Below, piece by piece: positions 50,701-61,389 of a stretch of 64,000 nt of DNA (its first letter is position 1; every line of letters starts with the position of its first letter). The notes below the pieces were generated by a model, which saw nothing but the letters and a program-made list of their open reading frames with translations, was not told where the DNA came from and made no database searches. The translations under genes and the position numbers were made by a program. The stretch comes from Hephaestia sp. MAHUQ-44 (lineage in GTDB: Bacteria > Pseudomonadota > Alphaproteobacteria > Sphingomonadales > Sphingomonadaceae): NCBI RefSeq assembly GCF_023806085.1, contig NZ_JAMSLX010000003.1:186001-250000 (forward strand), in the 5' to 3' direction.

Positions 50701-52448
50701 TGCGCCCGATCCCGACAATCCTCGCGGCGGTCTCGCTCGCCGCGCTCGTCGCCGCAGCGCCGGCGCAGAAGCTGCCCGAGAAGGGCGAGCCGCCGATCAG
50801 CGCGCAGACCGAAAAGTCCGGCGGGGAGCGCCCCGCGGCGCAGCACGCGATGCGCTTCGACCACGCCGATCTGGCGATCGAGGTATTCCCCGAGACGCGC
50901 ACGCTGACGGGCGTCGCCACGCTCAGCTTCACCGCCACCGCACCACTCACCACGCTGGTGATCGATCTCGACACCAATCTCGGGCCGCAGCGGATTGCGA
51001 TCGACGGCAAGCCGCTGCTCCGAAAATCATGGTCCAACCCCGACGGCCAGCTCACGATCACCCTGCCCAAACCGATCGCCACCGGCGGCAAGGTGACCGC
51101 GCAGATCGCTTATGGCGGCACCCCGCACGTCGCGGTGCGCGCGCCATGGGACGACGGCCTCGTCTGGTCCCAGACCGCCGATGGCCGCCCGTGGATCGCG
51201 AGCACCTCCGAAGGCTATGGCTGCGACCTGCTGTGGCCGTGCCTCGATTTCCCGAAGGGCGAACCCGCCCGCGTCGATCTCCATATCACCGTGCCCAAGG
51301 GGCTGAAGGCGCCCGCCAACGGCGTGCTCAAGGGCGTCGAGACGCATCCCGATGGCCGCACGACCTGGAACTGGAGCGCACGCAGCCCCAATCCGTACAG
51401 CGTCGCGCTCAACATCGGCCCGTATGAGGAGATTTCGGGCACCTACAAGAGCCGCTACGGCAACACGATCCCGATGTTCTATTGGTATCTGCCCGGCGAG
51501 GAAGCGCAGGCGAAGGAGCTGTTCGCCGAATTCGCCCCGACGCTCGATTTCTACGAAAGCGTGGTCGGCCCCTATCCGTTCGCCGACGAAAAGGTCGGCG
51601 TGGTGGAAACCCCGCACAAGGGCATGGAGCACCAGACGATCAACGCGTACGGCAACGAATATGCCAAGGCGCCCGAGGGGTTCGACTGGCTGTTCCAGCA
51701 CGAATTCGGCCACGAATGGTTCGGCAACCAGCTTACCGCGGCGAACTGGGACGATTACTGGCTGCACGAGGGCTATGAAAGCTACATGCAGCCTTTCTAC
51801 GGCCGCTGGCGCGAGGGCGAGGCGCGCTACGCCGCGATGATGCTCCAGCAACGCAACATGATCCAGAACCAGGCCCCGATCGTCTCGGGCACGCTGCGCA
51901 CCGAGGAGGAAGTCTACGAAGCCGACAAGGGCGGCCCCGGCCAGGACATCTATTACAAGGGGTCGTGGATGCTCCACACGCTGCGCAACCTGATCGGCGA
52001 TCAGGCCTTCAAGCAGGTGACGCAGCGCGCGGTCTATGGCCGTGCCGATCCCAAACCGGGCAATTTCGCCCCGCGTTTCGGCTCGACGGACGAATATCTC
52101 GGTTTCGTCAAACAGGTGACGGGCAAGGACTATGGCTGGTTCTTCAACGTCTATCTGCGTCAGGCGGCCCTGCCCAAGCTGCTCCAGACGCGCGACGCCG
52201 ACACGCTGACGCTGGTCTGGCAGGCCCCCGCCAACCTGCCCTTCCCGATGCCGGTCGAGGTGCAGGTCGACGGCAAGGTCACCAAATTGCCGATGACCAC
52301 GGGCAGCGGCACGCTGCCGGTGCCCGCCGATGCGCATGTCGTCGTCGATCCGTGGGATCGCATCCTCAAGCAATCCGACGCGATCGACGCCTATCAGGCC
52401 TATATCAAGGCGCAGAACGACAAGCGCGCCGCCGCGAAGGCCGACTGA
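50700..52448 (+). CDS. M1 family metallopeptidase, exported (second of tandem pair)
   Basis: 582 residues, closely similar to the preceding protein over its whole length, with long shared segments such as NVGPYEEISGTYKSR-like (here NIGPYEEISGTYKSRYGN) and the zinc site HEFGHEWFGNQLTAANWDD with LHEGYESYMQ. KGMEHQTINAYGNEY replaces GAMEN as in its neighbour. Signal peptide: ILAAVSLAALVAAAPAQ. The ATG at 50700 shares its A with the upstream stop. Tandem duplication followed by divergence is the simplest origin. Confidence 0.92.
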   Translation: MRPIPTILAAVSLAALVAAAPAQKLPEKGEPPISAQTEKSGGERPAAQHAMRFDHADLAIEVFPETRTLTGVATLSFTATAPLTTLVIDLDTNLGPQRIAIDGKPLLRKSWSNPDGQLTITLPKPIATGGKVTAQIAYGGTPHVAVRAPWDDGLVWSQTADGRPWIASTSEGYGCDLLWPCLDFPKGEPARVDLHITVPKGLKAPANGVLKGVETHPDGRTTWNWSARSPNPYSVALNIGPYEEISGTYKSRYGNTIPMFYWYLPGEEAQAKELFAEFAPTLDFYESVVGPYPFADEKVGVVETPHKGMEHQTINAYGNEYAKAPEGFDWLFQHEFGHEWFGNQLTAANWDDYWLHEGYESYMQPFYGRWREGEARYAAMMLQQRNMIQNQAPIVSGTLRTEEEVYEADKGGPGQDIYYKGSWMLHTLRNLIGDQAFKQVTQRAVYGRADPKPGNFAPRFGSTDEYLGFVKQVTGKDYGWFFNVYLRQAALPKLLQTRDADTLTLVWQAPANLPFPMPVEVQVDGKVTKLPMTTGSGTLPVPADAHVVVDPWDRILKQSDAIDAYQAYIKAQNDKRAAAKAD

Positions 52449-52450
52449 CA

Positions 52451-53050
52451 ATGGTGTCGCAGATCGGGTTCTCCCAAACCGGGCTGCCTGCTTTTGCGGC
52501 ACTGGCGCTCGGCGAACTCGCGTTCGTCATCGCGCTCGTCACCGTCCGGCTGCGACGCGGCGCCGAGCGCGGCGCACGCCAATTCTCGCTGCGATCCACG
52601 GCGGGCATTGCCGGGCAGGCGGCAGCGTTCGCGATCCTCGCCGTCGACGTAAAGTCCCCCACGCTCGATCCGCTCGGCGCCCCGGCGCTGGTTCAGGCCG
52701 CCGCCGTCGCGCTGCTGATGGCGGCGGCGGTCGGGCTGTTCGTCTGGGCGACGCGCACGATGGGCCGCAACTGGAGCATCGTCGCGCGCACGCGGGAGGA
52801 TCACCAACTCGTCACCTCGGGGCCGTTCGCTTATGTCCGCCATCCGATCTATGCGGCGCTGGCGCTGATGCTGCTGGCATTTGCAATCGGCCTGGCGCGC
52901 TGGCCCGCGCTGCTCGTCGCGTTGCCGCTCTATGCGCTCGCCACCGGGCAGCGCGTCGTGATCGAGGAACGCCTGCTCCGCACGATGTTCGGCGCCGGCT
53001 ACGATACCTATGCCGGGCGCGTGAAACGTTTCGTTCCGGGTCTTTTCTGA
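52451..53050 (+). CDS. isoprenylcysteine carboxyl methyltransferase-like membrane protein
   Basis: 199 residues, about five membrane segments. C-terminal motif TSGPFAYVRHPIYAALALML and RVVIEERLLRTMFGAGYDTYAGRVKRFVPGLF is the SAM/lipid-substrate region of the ICMT/PEMT superfamily. Bacterial members methylate unknown lipids or isoprenoids. It starts two bases after the M1 stop, with a weak RBS in the M1 gene end, so it is probably translated by coupling. Confidence 0.83.
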   Translation: MVSQIGFSQTGLPAFAALALGELAFVIALVTVRLRRGAERGARQFSLRSTAGIAGQAAAFAILAVDVKSPTLDPLGAPALVQAAAVALLMAAAVGLFVWATRTMGRNWSIVARTREDHQLVTSGPFAYVRHPIYAALALMLLAFAIGLARWPALLVALPLYALATGQRVVIEERLLRTMFGAGYDTYAGRVKRFVPGLF

Positions 53051-53073
53051 CGCTTTACCGATCGGGGAATAGC

Positions 53074-54483
53074 ATGAAGCCGCTTCGCTTTACCGTCGCC
53101 ACGCTCGTGTTGTTCGCGTCGGCCCCCGCGCTCGCACAGGCGCTGACGGCCGCGGAAACGCAAGCGATCGACACGCTCGTCACCAATACGCTCGCCCAAA
53201 CCGGCGTCCCCTCCGCCTCGGTTGCGGTCGTGCGCGACGGCAAACTGGTGTTCGCGAAGGCATGGGGCAAGCAATCGCCCGACATCGCACCGGCGCGCGC
53301 CGACGTGCCGTATCAGATCGCCTCGGTCTCGAAGCAATTCACCGCCGCCGCGCTGCTGCTGCTCGAGGATCAGGGCAAGCTCACCCTCGACGATCCCGTC
53401 GCCAGATACATCCCCGGCATCACGCAAGGCGATCAGATCACGCTGCGCCAACTGCTCAGCCACACCTCGGGGCTTCAGGATTACTGGCCGCAGGATTACA
53501 GCTTCGCGGCGATGGAGCATCCGGTGACGCCGCAGCAGATCGTCGACCGCTGGGCCAAGAAGCCGCTCGATTTCCCGCCCGGCACGCAGTGGCAATATTC
53601 GAACACCGGCTATGTCGTCGCGGGGATGGTCGTCGAGAAAGTGGCAGGGATGACGCTGCTCGATTTCCTGAAGCAGAACATCTTCACCAAGCTCGATATG
53701 CACCCGATCAATCAGGATCTCGCCATCGGCAAGGGCTATCCGATCGGCTATCATCGCTACGCGCTCGGCCCGCTGCGCCCCGAAAAGCCCGCCGCCGCCG
53801 GCTGGCTCTACGCCGCGGGCGAACTCGCGATGACCGCCAGCGATCTCGCCAAATGGAACATCGCGCGCATCAACCGCAGCCTGCTGTCGCCCGACGATTG
53901 GCAGGCGCAGGAAACCCCGGTTCGGCTCAGCGACGGCAAGGATACCGGCTACGGCCTCGGGGTGAGCATCGGCGAAAAGAACGGCCATCTTTATATCGAG
54001 CATAGCGGCGAGGCGGTCGGCTTTCTGTCGGAAAACATCGTCTTTCCCAAGGACAAGGCCGCGGTCACGGTGTTCGTGAACAGCGATTTCTCGAACGCCT
54101 TCGCCACGATCGCGCAAGGGATCGTCGCCACTGCTTTCCCCGCGATCGCCGCCGCCGCGCCCGCCGCCGATGAAACCGCGAAAACCGCGCAGGCACGCGC
54201 GATCTACGATCAACTCGTCCACGGCAGCCTCGATCGCGCGGCGCTGACCGAAAACGCCAATTACTATTTCACGCCGCAAGCGCTCGCCGACTACAAGACC
54301 AGCCTCGCCGCGCTGGGGGAGCCCATCGCCTTCGCGCCGCGCGGCGGCCCCAAATTACGCGGCGGCTTCGTCTATCGCGGCTATCTCGTCACCTATCGCG
54401 ACCGCAAAGTGTCGGTCAGCACCTATGCCGAACCCGGCGAAAACGGGCGATACGAGCAATTCCTCGTCGCCCCCATAAGTTAG
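53074..54483 (+). CDS. class C beta-lactamase-fold serine hydrolase, exported
   Basis: 469 residues, signal peptide ending near ALAQAL. Active-site motifs: SxxK in ASVSKQFTAA (~84), YxN in QYSNTGYVVAG (~174) and HSG in IEHSGEAVGF (~309, in place of KTG). This HSG variant is common in esterase, D-peptidase and PBP4*-like proteins rather than true beta-lactamases. A C-terminal extension (~residues 360-469) forms a small lipocalin-like or DUF-type domain. RBS GGGGAA precedes the ATG; 23 bp after the ICMT gene. Confidence 0.88.
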   Translation: MKPLRFTVATLVLFASAPALAQALTAAETQAIDTLVTNTLAQTGVPSASVAVVRDGKLVFAKAWGKQSPDIAPARADVPYQIASVSKQFTAAALLLLEDQGKLTLDDPVARYIPGITQGDQITLRQLLSHTSGLQDYWPQDYSFAAMEHPVTPQQIVDRWAKKPLDFPPGTQWQYSNTGYVVAGMVVEKVAGMTLLDFLKQNIFTKLDMHPINQDLAIGKGYPIGYHRYALGPLRPEKPAAAGWLYAAGELAMTASDLAKWNIARINRSLLSPDDWQAQETPVRLSDGKDTGYGLGVSIGEKNGHLYIEHSGEAVGFLSENIVFPKDKAAVTVFVNSDFSNAFATIAQGIVATAFPAIAAAAPAADETAKTAQARAIYDQLVHGSLDRAALTENANYYFTPQALADYKTSLAALGEPIAFAPRGGPKLRGGFVYRGYLVTYRDRKVSVSTYAEPGENGRYEQFLVAPIS

Positions 54484-54495
54484 AGTCCCGATACG

Positions 54496-55881
<1,386 letters not shown>

Positions 55882-55958
55882 GCCTGGCCGCCCGCGCGCG
55901 GCGATACGTCATCCGGTGGGGGGATTGCGCGCCTGTCCCGGCAGGCCGATAAGGCCGC

Positions 55959-56633
55959 ATGACTCCTCCCCCAGAAAATCAGGCGCTCGCACGCATTCAA
56001 CAGAATGTTCTGGCGCGGTCGGAACGCCGTCTGCTCACCTGGCTGTGCGCGCACCTGCCGGCCTGGGTGACCCCCGACAAGCTGACCTCGATCGGCATGG
56101 TGGGCGCGGTCGCCATCTTCCTCGGCTATGCGCTCAGCACCTTCGCGCCCGAATGGCTGTTCCTCGCGCTCGGCGGTTATGTCGTCCAGTGGCTCGGCGA
56201 TTCGCTCGACGGCAGCCTCGCGCGCTTCCGCCATATCGAGCGCCCTTCCTACGGCTATTTCATCGATCATAGCTGCGATGGCCTTGCGGTGCTGCTGATC
56301 CTCGCGGGCATGGGCCTCAGCCCCTTCGTGACGATGGACATCGCGCTGATCGCGCTCGCGGGCTATCTCCTGCTCTCGATCCACGCCTTCCTCTCGGCGC
56401 GGGTGATGGGCGAACTCAAACTCTCCTATCTCGCCGCCGGCCCCACCGAGTTGCGCGTGCTGCTCATCACCCTCACGATCGTGATGTACGTCCAGGGCAA
56501 GGCTGCCGGCGTGCTCGGCGATTATTCGGGCTACGACCTCTTGATCGGCGGCGTCGGCACGGTGCTGATCGGGCTGTTCGTCTACCAGACCATTTCCACC
56601 GGCCGCCACCTCGCCAACCTCGACCGCCGCTGA
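55959..56633 (+). CDS. CDP-alcohol phosphatidyltransferase
   Basis: 224 residues, about six membrane helices. The family signature D-G-x2-A-R-x8-G-x3-D-x3-D is complete: DSLDGSLARFRHIERPSYGYFIDHSCD (~80-108, shown here only as its landmarks). It condenses a CDP-activated lipid with an alcohol; the alcohol (glycerol phosphate, inositol phosphate or other) cannot be told. N-terminal amphipathic segment (NVLARSERRLLTWLC) precedes the membrane part. Independent of the neighbouring tpiA. Confidence 0.88.
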   Translation: MTPPPENQALARIQQNVLARSERRLLTWLCAHLPAWVTPDKLTSIGMVGAVAIFLGYALSTFAPEWLFLALGGYVVQWLGDSLDGSLARFRHIERPSYGYFIDHSCDGLAVLLILAGMGLSPFVTMDIALIALAGYLLLSIHAFLSARVMGELKLSYLAAGPTELRVLLITLTIVMYVQGKAAGVLGDYSGYDLLIGGVGTVLIGLFVYQTISTGRHLANLDRR

Positions 56634-56686
56634 GGCCACCCACGCCCCTCATCCGGCGCAACTGTCACCCGTCCCCCGTTTCGTCA

Positions 56687-56704
56687 CCCCAGCGAAGGCT
56701 GGGG
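56687..56704. terminator. CCCCAGC palindrome after the phosphatidyltransferase gene
   Basis: CCCCAGC-GAAG-GCTGGGG, a perfect 7-bp stem with a stable tetraloop, between convergent genes; same GCGAAGG core as the palindrome at 12260-12322. Confidence 0.6.
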
Positions 56705-56775
56705 TCTATCTCTCCAGCACGGCAGCCTGTTCGCTTGCGGATGCGGATGGAGTCATGGCGTCGGGCGCGCCCTCG

Positions 56776-57531
56776 TTACCCCGCGCCACACCCCGCCGCT
56801 GCCTCGATGATCGGCACGAATTTCGCCGCCGTCAGGCTCGCGCCGCCGACCAGCGCGCCATCGACATCGGGCGCCGACAGGATCGCCCCGGCGTTCGCCC
56901 CCGTCACCGATCCGCCATAGAGGATGCGGATGCCCTGTGCCTCGTCGCCCACCAATTGCCTGAGCTTGGCGCGCGCGATCGCGTGGATCGAGGAGATTTC
57001 GTCGAGCGTCGGCGTGCGCCCCGTCCCGATCGCCCAGCGCGGTTCATAGGCCAGCGTGAACCAGCGCGCCGCCGCGTCATCGGGCACCGATTTCTCGATC
57101 TGCGCCTGCACCACGCGCTCGGCGCGGCCGGCGTCGCGCTCGGCCTCGGTCTCGCCGCAGCACAGGATGACGTTCAGCCCGTGACGGTGCGCGGCCGCGG
57201 CCTTGCCCCACGCGTCCTGGCTGGTCTCGTTCTGGTCGCCGCGACGTTCGCTATGGCCGACAATCACCACGCGCGCGCCGGCTTCGGCCAGCATCGGTGC
57301 GGCGACGCAGCCGGTATGCGCGCCCCAATCGGCATCGTGGCAATCCTGCGCGCCGATCGGCAGCCCCGGCGCCACCCGCGCCGCCGCCTCGATCAGCGTG
57401 AACGGCACGCACATCGCGACATCGACCCCGTCGTGCTGTGCCGCCGCCGCCGCGATTCGTTCGATCTCGGGCAGGTCCGCGCGCAGCCCGTTCATCTTCC
57501 AGTTCGCTGCCACAAATTTACGCCGCGTCAT
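56776..57531 (-). CDS. tpiA: triosephosphate isomerase
   Basis: 251 residues, TIM barrel. Catalytic Lys in ANWKMNG, His in IVGHSERR (~95) and Glu in LAYEPRWAIGTG (~167); phosphate-binding YGGSVTGANAG. It interconverts DHAP and glyceraldehyde-3-phosphate. The catalytic-loop sequence has Arg where most enzymes have Val (AYEPVW), a rare change next to the active Glu. ATG at 57531; divergent from the ppiD-like gene. Confidence 0.95.
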   Translation of the reverse strand: MTRRKFVAANWKMNGLRADLPEIERIAAAAAQHDGVDVAMCVPFTLIEAAARVAPGLPIGAQDCHDADWGAHTGCVAAPMLAEAGARVVIVGHSERRGDQNETSQDAWGKAAAAHRHGLNVILCCGETEAERDAGRAERVVQAQIEKSVPDDAAARWFTLAYEPRWAIGTGRTPTLDEISSIHAIARAKLRQLVGDEAQGIRILYGGSVTGANAGAILSAPDVDGALVGGASLTAAKFVPIIEAAAGCGAG

Positions 57532-57645
57532 TCATTACCCTCCCATTTGCGACGGCTCTAACAAGGCGGGCCACGCACGCAAGCTTGAAGCGCGCCTGCT
57601 CCCCCCGTAAAGCGGCCCTTTCGCTTCTCCAACGATCGGTCACGC

Positions 57646-59589
57646 ATGCTCGGCATCATCCGCAAAATCACCGGCTCCAAGATCGGCCTCGTGATCACGT
57701 TCATCGTGCTGGGCGTGATCGCGATCGCCTTTGCGGCGGGTGATATGATGGGGATCACCCCCAGCTCCAGCGGGATCGCCCCCACCACGGTTGCCACCGT
57801 GGGCGGCACCAGTATCGACGAAACCGCGCTGCGCGACGGGGTGCAGCAGGATCTGCAGAATTATCGCCAGCAGCAGCCGCAGCTCGATATCACCACCTTC
57901 GTTGCCGGCGGCGGGATCGAGGGCGCGCTCTCGCGGCTGATCGACGGCGTGGCGTTCAGCCAATTCGCCGAAGATCAGGGGATGCGCGTGAGCAAGCGCC
58001 TCGTCGACGGCCAGATCGCGAGCATCCCCGCGCTGCAGGGCCCCGACGGCAAGTTCAGCCTCGAAATCTACAAGAACGTGCTCGCGCAGCAGCGGCTGAC
58101 CGACGCGGCGCTGCGCGCGGATATGACGCGCGAGATCATCACCCGTCAGTTGATCGTGCCCACGGTCGGCGCCACGCAGGTGCCGATGCAGGTCGCCCTG
58201 CCCTATGCCGCGCTGCTGCTCGAAAAGCGGCAGGGTCATGTCGGCTTCGTCCCCACCAGCGCGGCGCCCGCCGGCAAGGCGCCCACCGATGCCGAGATCG
58301 CAACCTTCTACGGCCATGAAAGCGCGCGCTACACCGTGCCCGAACGCCGGGTGATGCATTATGCCATCGTCACGTCCGATCGCGTCGCCGATGCCGCCAA
58401 GCCGACCGATGCCGACATCAGCAAGGCCTATGAGGAGCACAAAGACCGCTTCGCCGCGAAGGAAACGCGCACGCTGAAGCAGGTCATCGTCGCCGATCGC
58501 GCCGCTGCCGATGCGCTCGCCAAAAGCGTTACGGCGGGCACCGCGATCGACGCCGCCGCGCGCGCAGCGGGGCTCGAAGCCTCGACGATCGCCGATGTCC
58601 AGAAACAGGATTATGCCAAACAGGCCTCGGCGGCGGCCGCAGACGCCGCCTTCGCCGCGGCACAGGGGGCGGTGGTCGGCCCCGTCCAGACCCCGTTCGG
58701 TTTCGCGATCGCGCGCGTCGAAAAGGTGACCAGGGTTCCCGGCCAGACGCTCGCCGAGGCACGCGCCACGCTCACCAGCGAAGTCGCCGCCGCCAAATTG
58801 CAGGAGGCGATGGCCGATCTGCGCGATTCGATCGACGAGTCGATCGTCGACGGCAGCACCTTCGCCGAGATCGCAGCGGACAAGAAACTCACCGCGCAAA
58901 CCACGGCACCGCTGACCACCACCGGCGTCAACCCGCTCGATCCCGCCAGCACGCCCAACCCGGCGCTGGCACAGGTCGTCGCCGCGGGCTTCGACGCGCA
59001 GGAAGGCGATGCCCCGCAACTCGTCGCGGTGGGTCAGGACGGCAGCTTCGCACTCGTCACGCTCGACCGCGTCGTCGCCGCCGCCCCGCGCCCGCTGGCC
59101 GAGATTCGCGACCGCGTCGTCGCCGATTTCCAGGCCGATCGCGCGCGGACCGCCGTGCGCGGGATCGCAGCGGCGATCGTCGCCAAGGTCAACAAGGGCG
59201 AAAGCCTCGCCAAGGCGCTGGGTGAAGCCGGGGTCAAACTGCCCGCGCCCGAGCCGCTCAACGCGACGCGCGCGCAGTTGCTTCAGAACCGCAACGGCGC
59301 CCCGCCGCCGCTCGCGCTGATGTTCGCGATGGCCGAAAAGAACGCGAAGCAGCTCGAAGCGCCCGGCGGTCAGGGCTTCTACATCGTCGTGCTCGACAAG
59401 ATCGAACGCGTCGATCCCAAGGGGCATAACGACGTCATCTCCGCCGCACGCGCCGATCTGTCGCGTCAGGTCGGCGCCGAATATGCCGAGCAATTCGCCG
59501 AGGCGGTCCGCCGCCACGTCGGCGTCCAGCGCAACGCCAAGGCGATCGCCGACGTCCGCGCCGCGCTGACCGGCGAGGACGTCCAGTAA
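57646..59589 (+). CDS. ppiD: PpiD-like peptidyl-prolyl isomerase, membrane-anchored
   Basis: 647 residues. One N-terminal membrane anchor (residues ~12-32, IGLVITFIVLGVIAIAFAAG), a SurA_N-like chaperone region (VGGTSIDETALRDGVQQDLQN, LSRLIDGVAFSQFAEDQGM), then a parvulin-type domain (RRVMHYAIV...ETRTLKQVIVADRAAADALAK, QTPFGFAIARVEKV). The fold is kept but the rotamase core looks degenerate, as in E. coli PpiD. It assists folding of exported proteins at the SecYEG exit. ATG at 57646; upstream 114 bp divergent from tpiA. Confidence 0.9.
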   Translation: MLGIIRKITGSKIGLVITFIVLGVIAIAFAAGDMMGITPSSSGIAPTTVATVGGTSIDETALRDGVQQDLQNYRQQQPQLDITTFVAGGGIEGALSRLIDGVAFSQFAEDQGMRVSKRLVDGQIASIPALQGPDGKFSLEIYKNVLAQQRLTDAALRADMTREIITRQLIVPTVGATQVPMQVALPYAALLLEKRQGHVGFVPTSAAPAGKAPTDAEIATFYGHESARYTVPERRVMHYAIVTSDRVADAAKPTDADISKAYEEHKDRFAAKETRTLKQVIVADRAAADALAKSVTAGTAIDAAARAAGLEASTIADVQKQDYAKQASAAAADAAFAAAQGAVVGPVQTPFGFAIARVEKVTRVPGQTLAEARATLTSEVAAAKLQEAMADLRDSIDESIVDGSTFAEIAADKKLTAQTTAPLTTTGVNPLDPASTPNPALAQVVAAGFDAQEGDAPQLVAVGQDGSFALVTLDRVVAAAPRPLAEIRDRVVADFQADRARTAVRGIAAAIVAKVNKGESLAKALGEAGVKLPAPEPLNATRAQLLQNRNGAPPPLALMFAMAEKNAKQLEAPGGQGFYIVVLDKIERVDPKGHNDVISAARADLSRQVGAEYAEQFAEAVRRHVGVQRNAKAIADVRAALTGEDVQ

Positions 59590-59613
59590 CCGGGCGCCAG
59601 CCCTTCACCCGAT

Positions 59614-59697
59614 CCGTTCGCCCTGAGCTTGTCGAAGGGCCGTTCTTCTTGTCCGACGAAGGAAAAGCAGTGTTTCGACACGCTCAGCACGAACGGG
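59614..59697. repeat. dispersed inverted repeat, copy C
   Basis: CCGTTCGCCCTGAGCTTGTC (59614-59633) and its complementary arm TTCGACACGCTCAGCACG (59674-59691) around an inner CCGTTCTTCTT. It separates ppiD from trpE. Confidence 0.75.
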
Positions 59698-59743
59698 GAA
59701 TGAATGATCACGCTCGAACGGGCCGTGACATGAGCCCGCGGCC

Positions 59744-61249
59744 ATGATCGACGGCACCGCCGCTGCCAGCGTTGCGCTTGCCGCCGGCCGCCCCGCGCTG
59801 GTCTGGCAGCGCACGATCGAGGATCGCCAGACCCCGGTCGCGGCGGCGCTCAAGCTGATCGAGCCGGGGCGCGGCGATTTCCTGCTCGAATCAGTCGAAG
59901 GCGGCGCGGTGCGTGGCCGCTACAGCCTCTTGGGGCTCGCCCCCGATCTGGTGTTCCGCGCCGCCGGCAACCAGGCCGCGATCAACCCGCGCTGGCTCTC
60001 CGATCGCGACGCTTTCGCGCCCTGCGCCGAGCCGACGCTCGATGCGTTGCGCGCGCTCGTCGCCGCGTGTCGGATGGACGTTCCCGCCGCATTGCCGCCC
60101 GCGCTGGCGTGCCTCGTCGGGTATTTCGGCTACGAAACCTTCGGGCTGGTCGAGGATCTGCCGCGTCCTGCCGCCGATCCGCTCGGCCTGCCCGACATGA
60201 TGTTCGTGCGCCCGACGGTGATCCTGATCTTCGACCGGCTGAGCGACGCGCTGTTCACCGTCGCGCCCGTCTGGCCCGAAGCGGGGCGCGACGCGGACGC
60301 GCTGATCGCCGCCGCGCGCGATCGGATCGAGGCTGCGCAGCACCGCCTCGCCGCCACCGCGCTGCCGCCACCCGCGCGCGCCGAGGCGATAGCGGTCGAT
60401 CTCGCGCCGCAGCTTCCCCCCGGTCGCTATGCCGAGATGGTCGCCGCCGCGCAGGACTATATCGTCGCCGGCGACATCTTTCAGGTCGTGCTCGCGCAGC
60501 GCTTCACCGTCCCTTTCACGCTGCCGCCGTTCGAGCTGTACCGCGCGCTGCGCCGCGTGAACCCCTCGCCGTTCCTCTATCACCTCGATCTGCCCGGCTT
60601 CGCGCTGACGGGATCGAGCCCCGAGATTCTGGTGCGCGTGCGCGACGGCGAGATCACGATCCGCCCGATCGCAGGCACCCGCCCCAGAGGGAAAACCGCC
60701 CATGAGGACGAGGCCAACCGTATCAGCCTGCTCGCCGATCCCAAGGAACGCGCCGAACATCTGATGCTGCTCGATCTCGGCCGCAACGATGTCGGCCGCG
60801 TGGCGGAAGCGGGCAGCGTGCGCGTCACCGACAGCTATGGCATCGAATTTTACAGCCACGTCATGCACATCGTCTCGAACGTCGTCGGGCGGCTCGATCC
60901 GGCGAAGGATGCGCTCGACGCGCTGTTCGCCGGCTTCCCCGCGGGCACCGTCTCGGGCGCGCCCAAGGTCCGCGCGTGCCAGATCATCGCCGAGCTCGAA
61001 CCCGAGGTACGCGGCGCCTATGCCGGCGGCGTCGGCTATTTCTCGCCCGACGGGTCGATGGATTCGTGCATCGTGCTCAGAACCGCGATCGTGAAGGACG
61101 GCGTGATGCACGTTCAGGCAGGCGCGGGGATCGTCGCCGATAGCGACCCGGCCTATGAGCAACGCGAATGCCAGGCCAAGGCCGGCGCACTCCTCGCCGC
61201 TGCCCGCGAAGCGATCGCCAGGGCCGGCGAACCCGGCTTCGGGCAATAA
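59744..61249 (+). CDS. trpE: anthranilate synthase component I
   Basis: 501 residues. It converts chorismate and glutamine-derived ammonia to anthranilate. Trp-feedback region near the N-terminus (LLESVEGGAVRGRYSLLG) and the chorismate-binding domain with IFQVVLAQRFTVP, PIAGTRPRGKTAHEDE, MLLDLGRNDVGRVAE, FPAGTVSGAPKVRA and QAGAGIVADSDP are all present. No leader peptide or Trp-codon run is visible in the 154 bp upstream. Its partner trpG lies 750 bp downstream, beyond a convergent gene. Confidence 0.96.
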   Translation: MIDGTAAASVALAAGRPALVWQRTIEDRQTPVAAALKLIEPGRGDFLLESVEGGAVRGRYSLLGLAPDLVFRAAGNQAAINPRWLSDRDAFAPCAEPTLDALRALVAACRMDVPAALPPALACLVGYFGYETFGLVEDLPRPAADPLGLPDMMFVRPTVILIFDRLSDALFTVAPVWPEAGRDADALIAAARDRIEAAQHRLAATALPPPARAEAIAVDLAPQLPPGRYAEMVAAAQDYIVAGDIFQVVLAQRFTVPFTLPPFELYRALRRVNPSPFLYHLDLPGFALTGSSPEILVRVRDGEITIRPIAGTRPRGKTAHEDEANRISLLADPKERAEHLMLLDLGRNDVGRVAEAGSVRVTDSYGIEFYSHVMHIVSNVVGRLDPAKDALDALFAGFPAGTVSGAPKVRACQIIAELEPEVRGAYAGGVGYFSPDGSMDSCIVLRTAIVKDGVMHVQAGAGIVADSDPAYEQRECQAKAGALLAAAREAIARAGEPGFGQ

Positions 61250-61280
61250 CGCCCGCACACGCTGCGGGTACTACCCACCA

Positions 61281-61361
61281 TTCGCCCTGAGCTTGTCGAA
61301 GGGCCGTTCTTCTTCTCTGTGCCGAAAGAAAGAACGGTGCTTGGGCAAGCTCAGCCCGAAC
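61281..61361. repeat. dispersed inverted repeat, copy D
   Basis: TTCGCCCTGAGCTTGTCGAA (61281-61300) with inner CCGTTCTT and the complementary arm AAGAACGGTGC...CAAGCTCAGCCCGAACC (61329-61361). It lies between the convergent trpE and the small exported protein gene, and probably ends trpE transcription. Confidence 0.75.
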
Positions 61362-61389
61362 CGAAAGCGGCGCGCAACCAGCCCGCCCT

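Noticed and set aside
52330..53073. Upstream extension of the serine hydrolase through the M1 and ICMT genes
   Set aside because: The signal peptide starts at 53074 with GGGGAA upstream; the earlier part is a shadow of two real genes.
59590..59743. Trp attenuator or leader peptide before trpE
   Set aside because: No short reading frame with tandem Trp codons; the gap is filled by a dispersed repeat.
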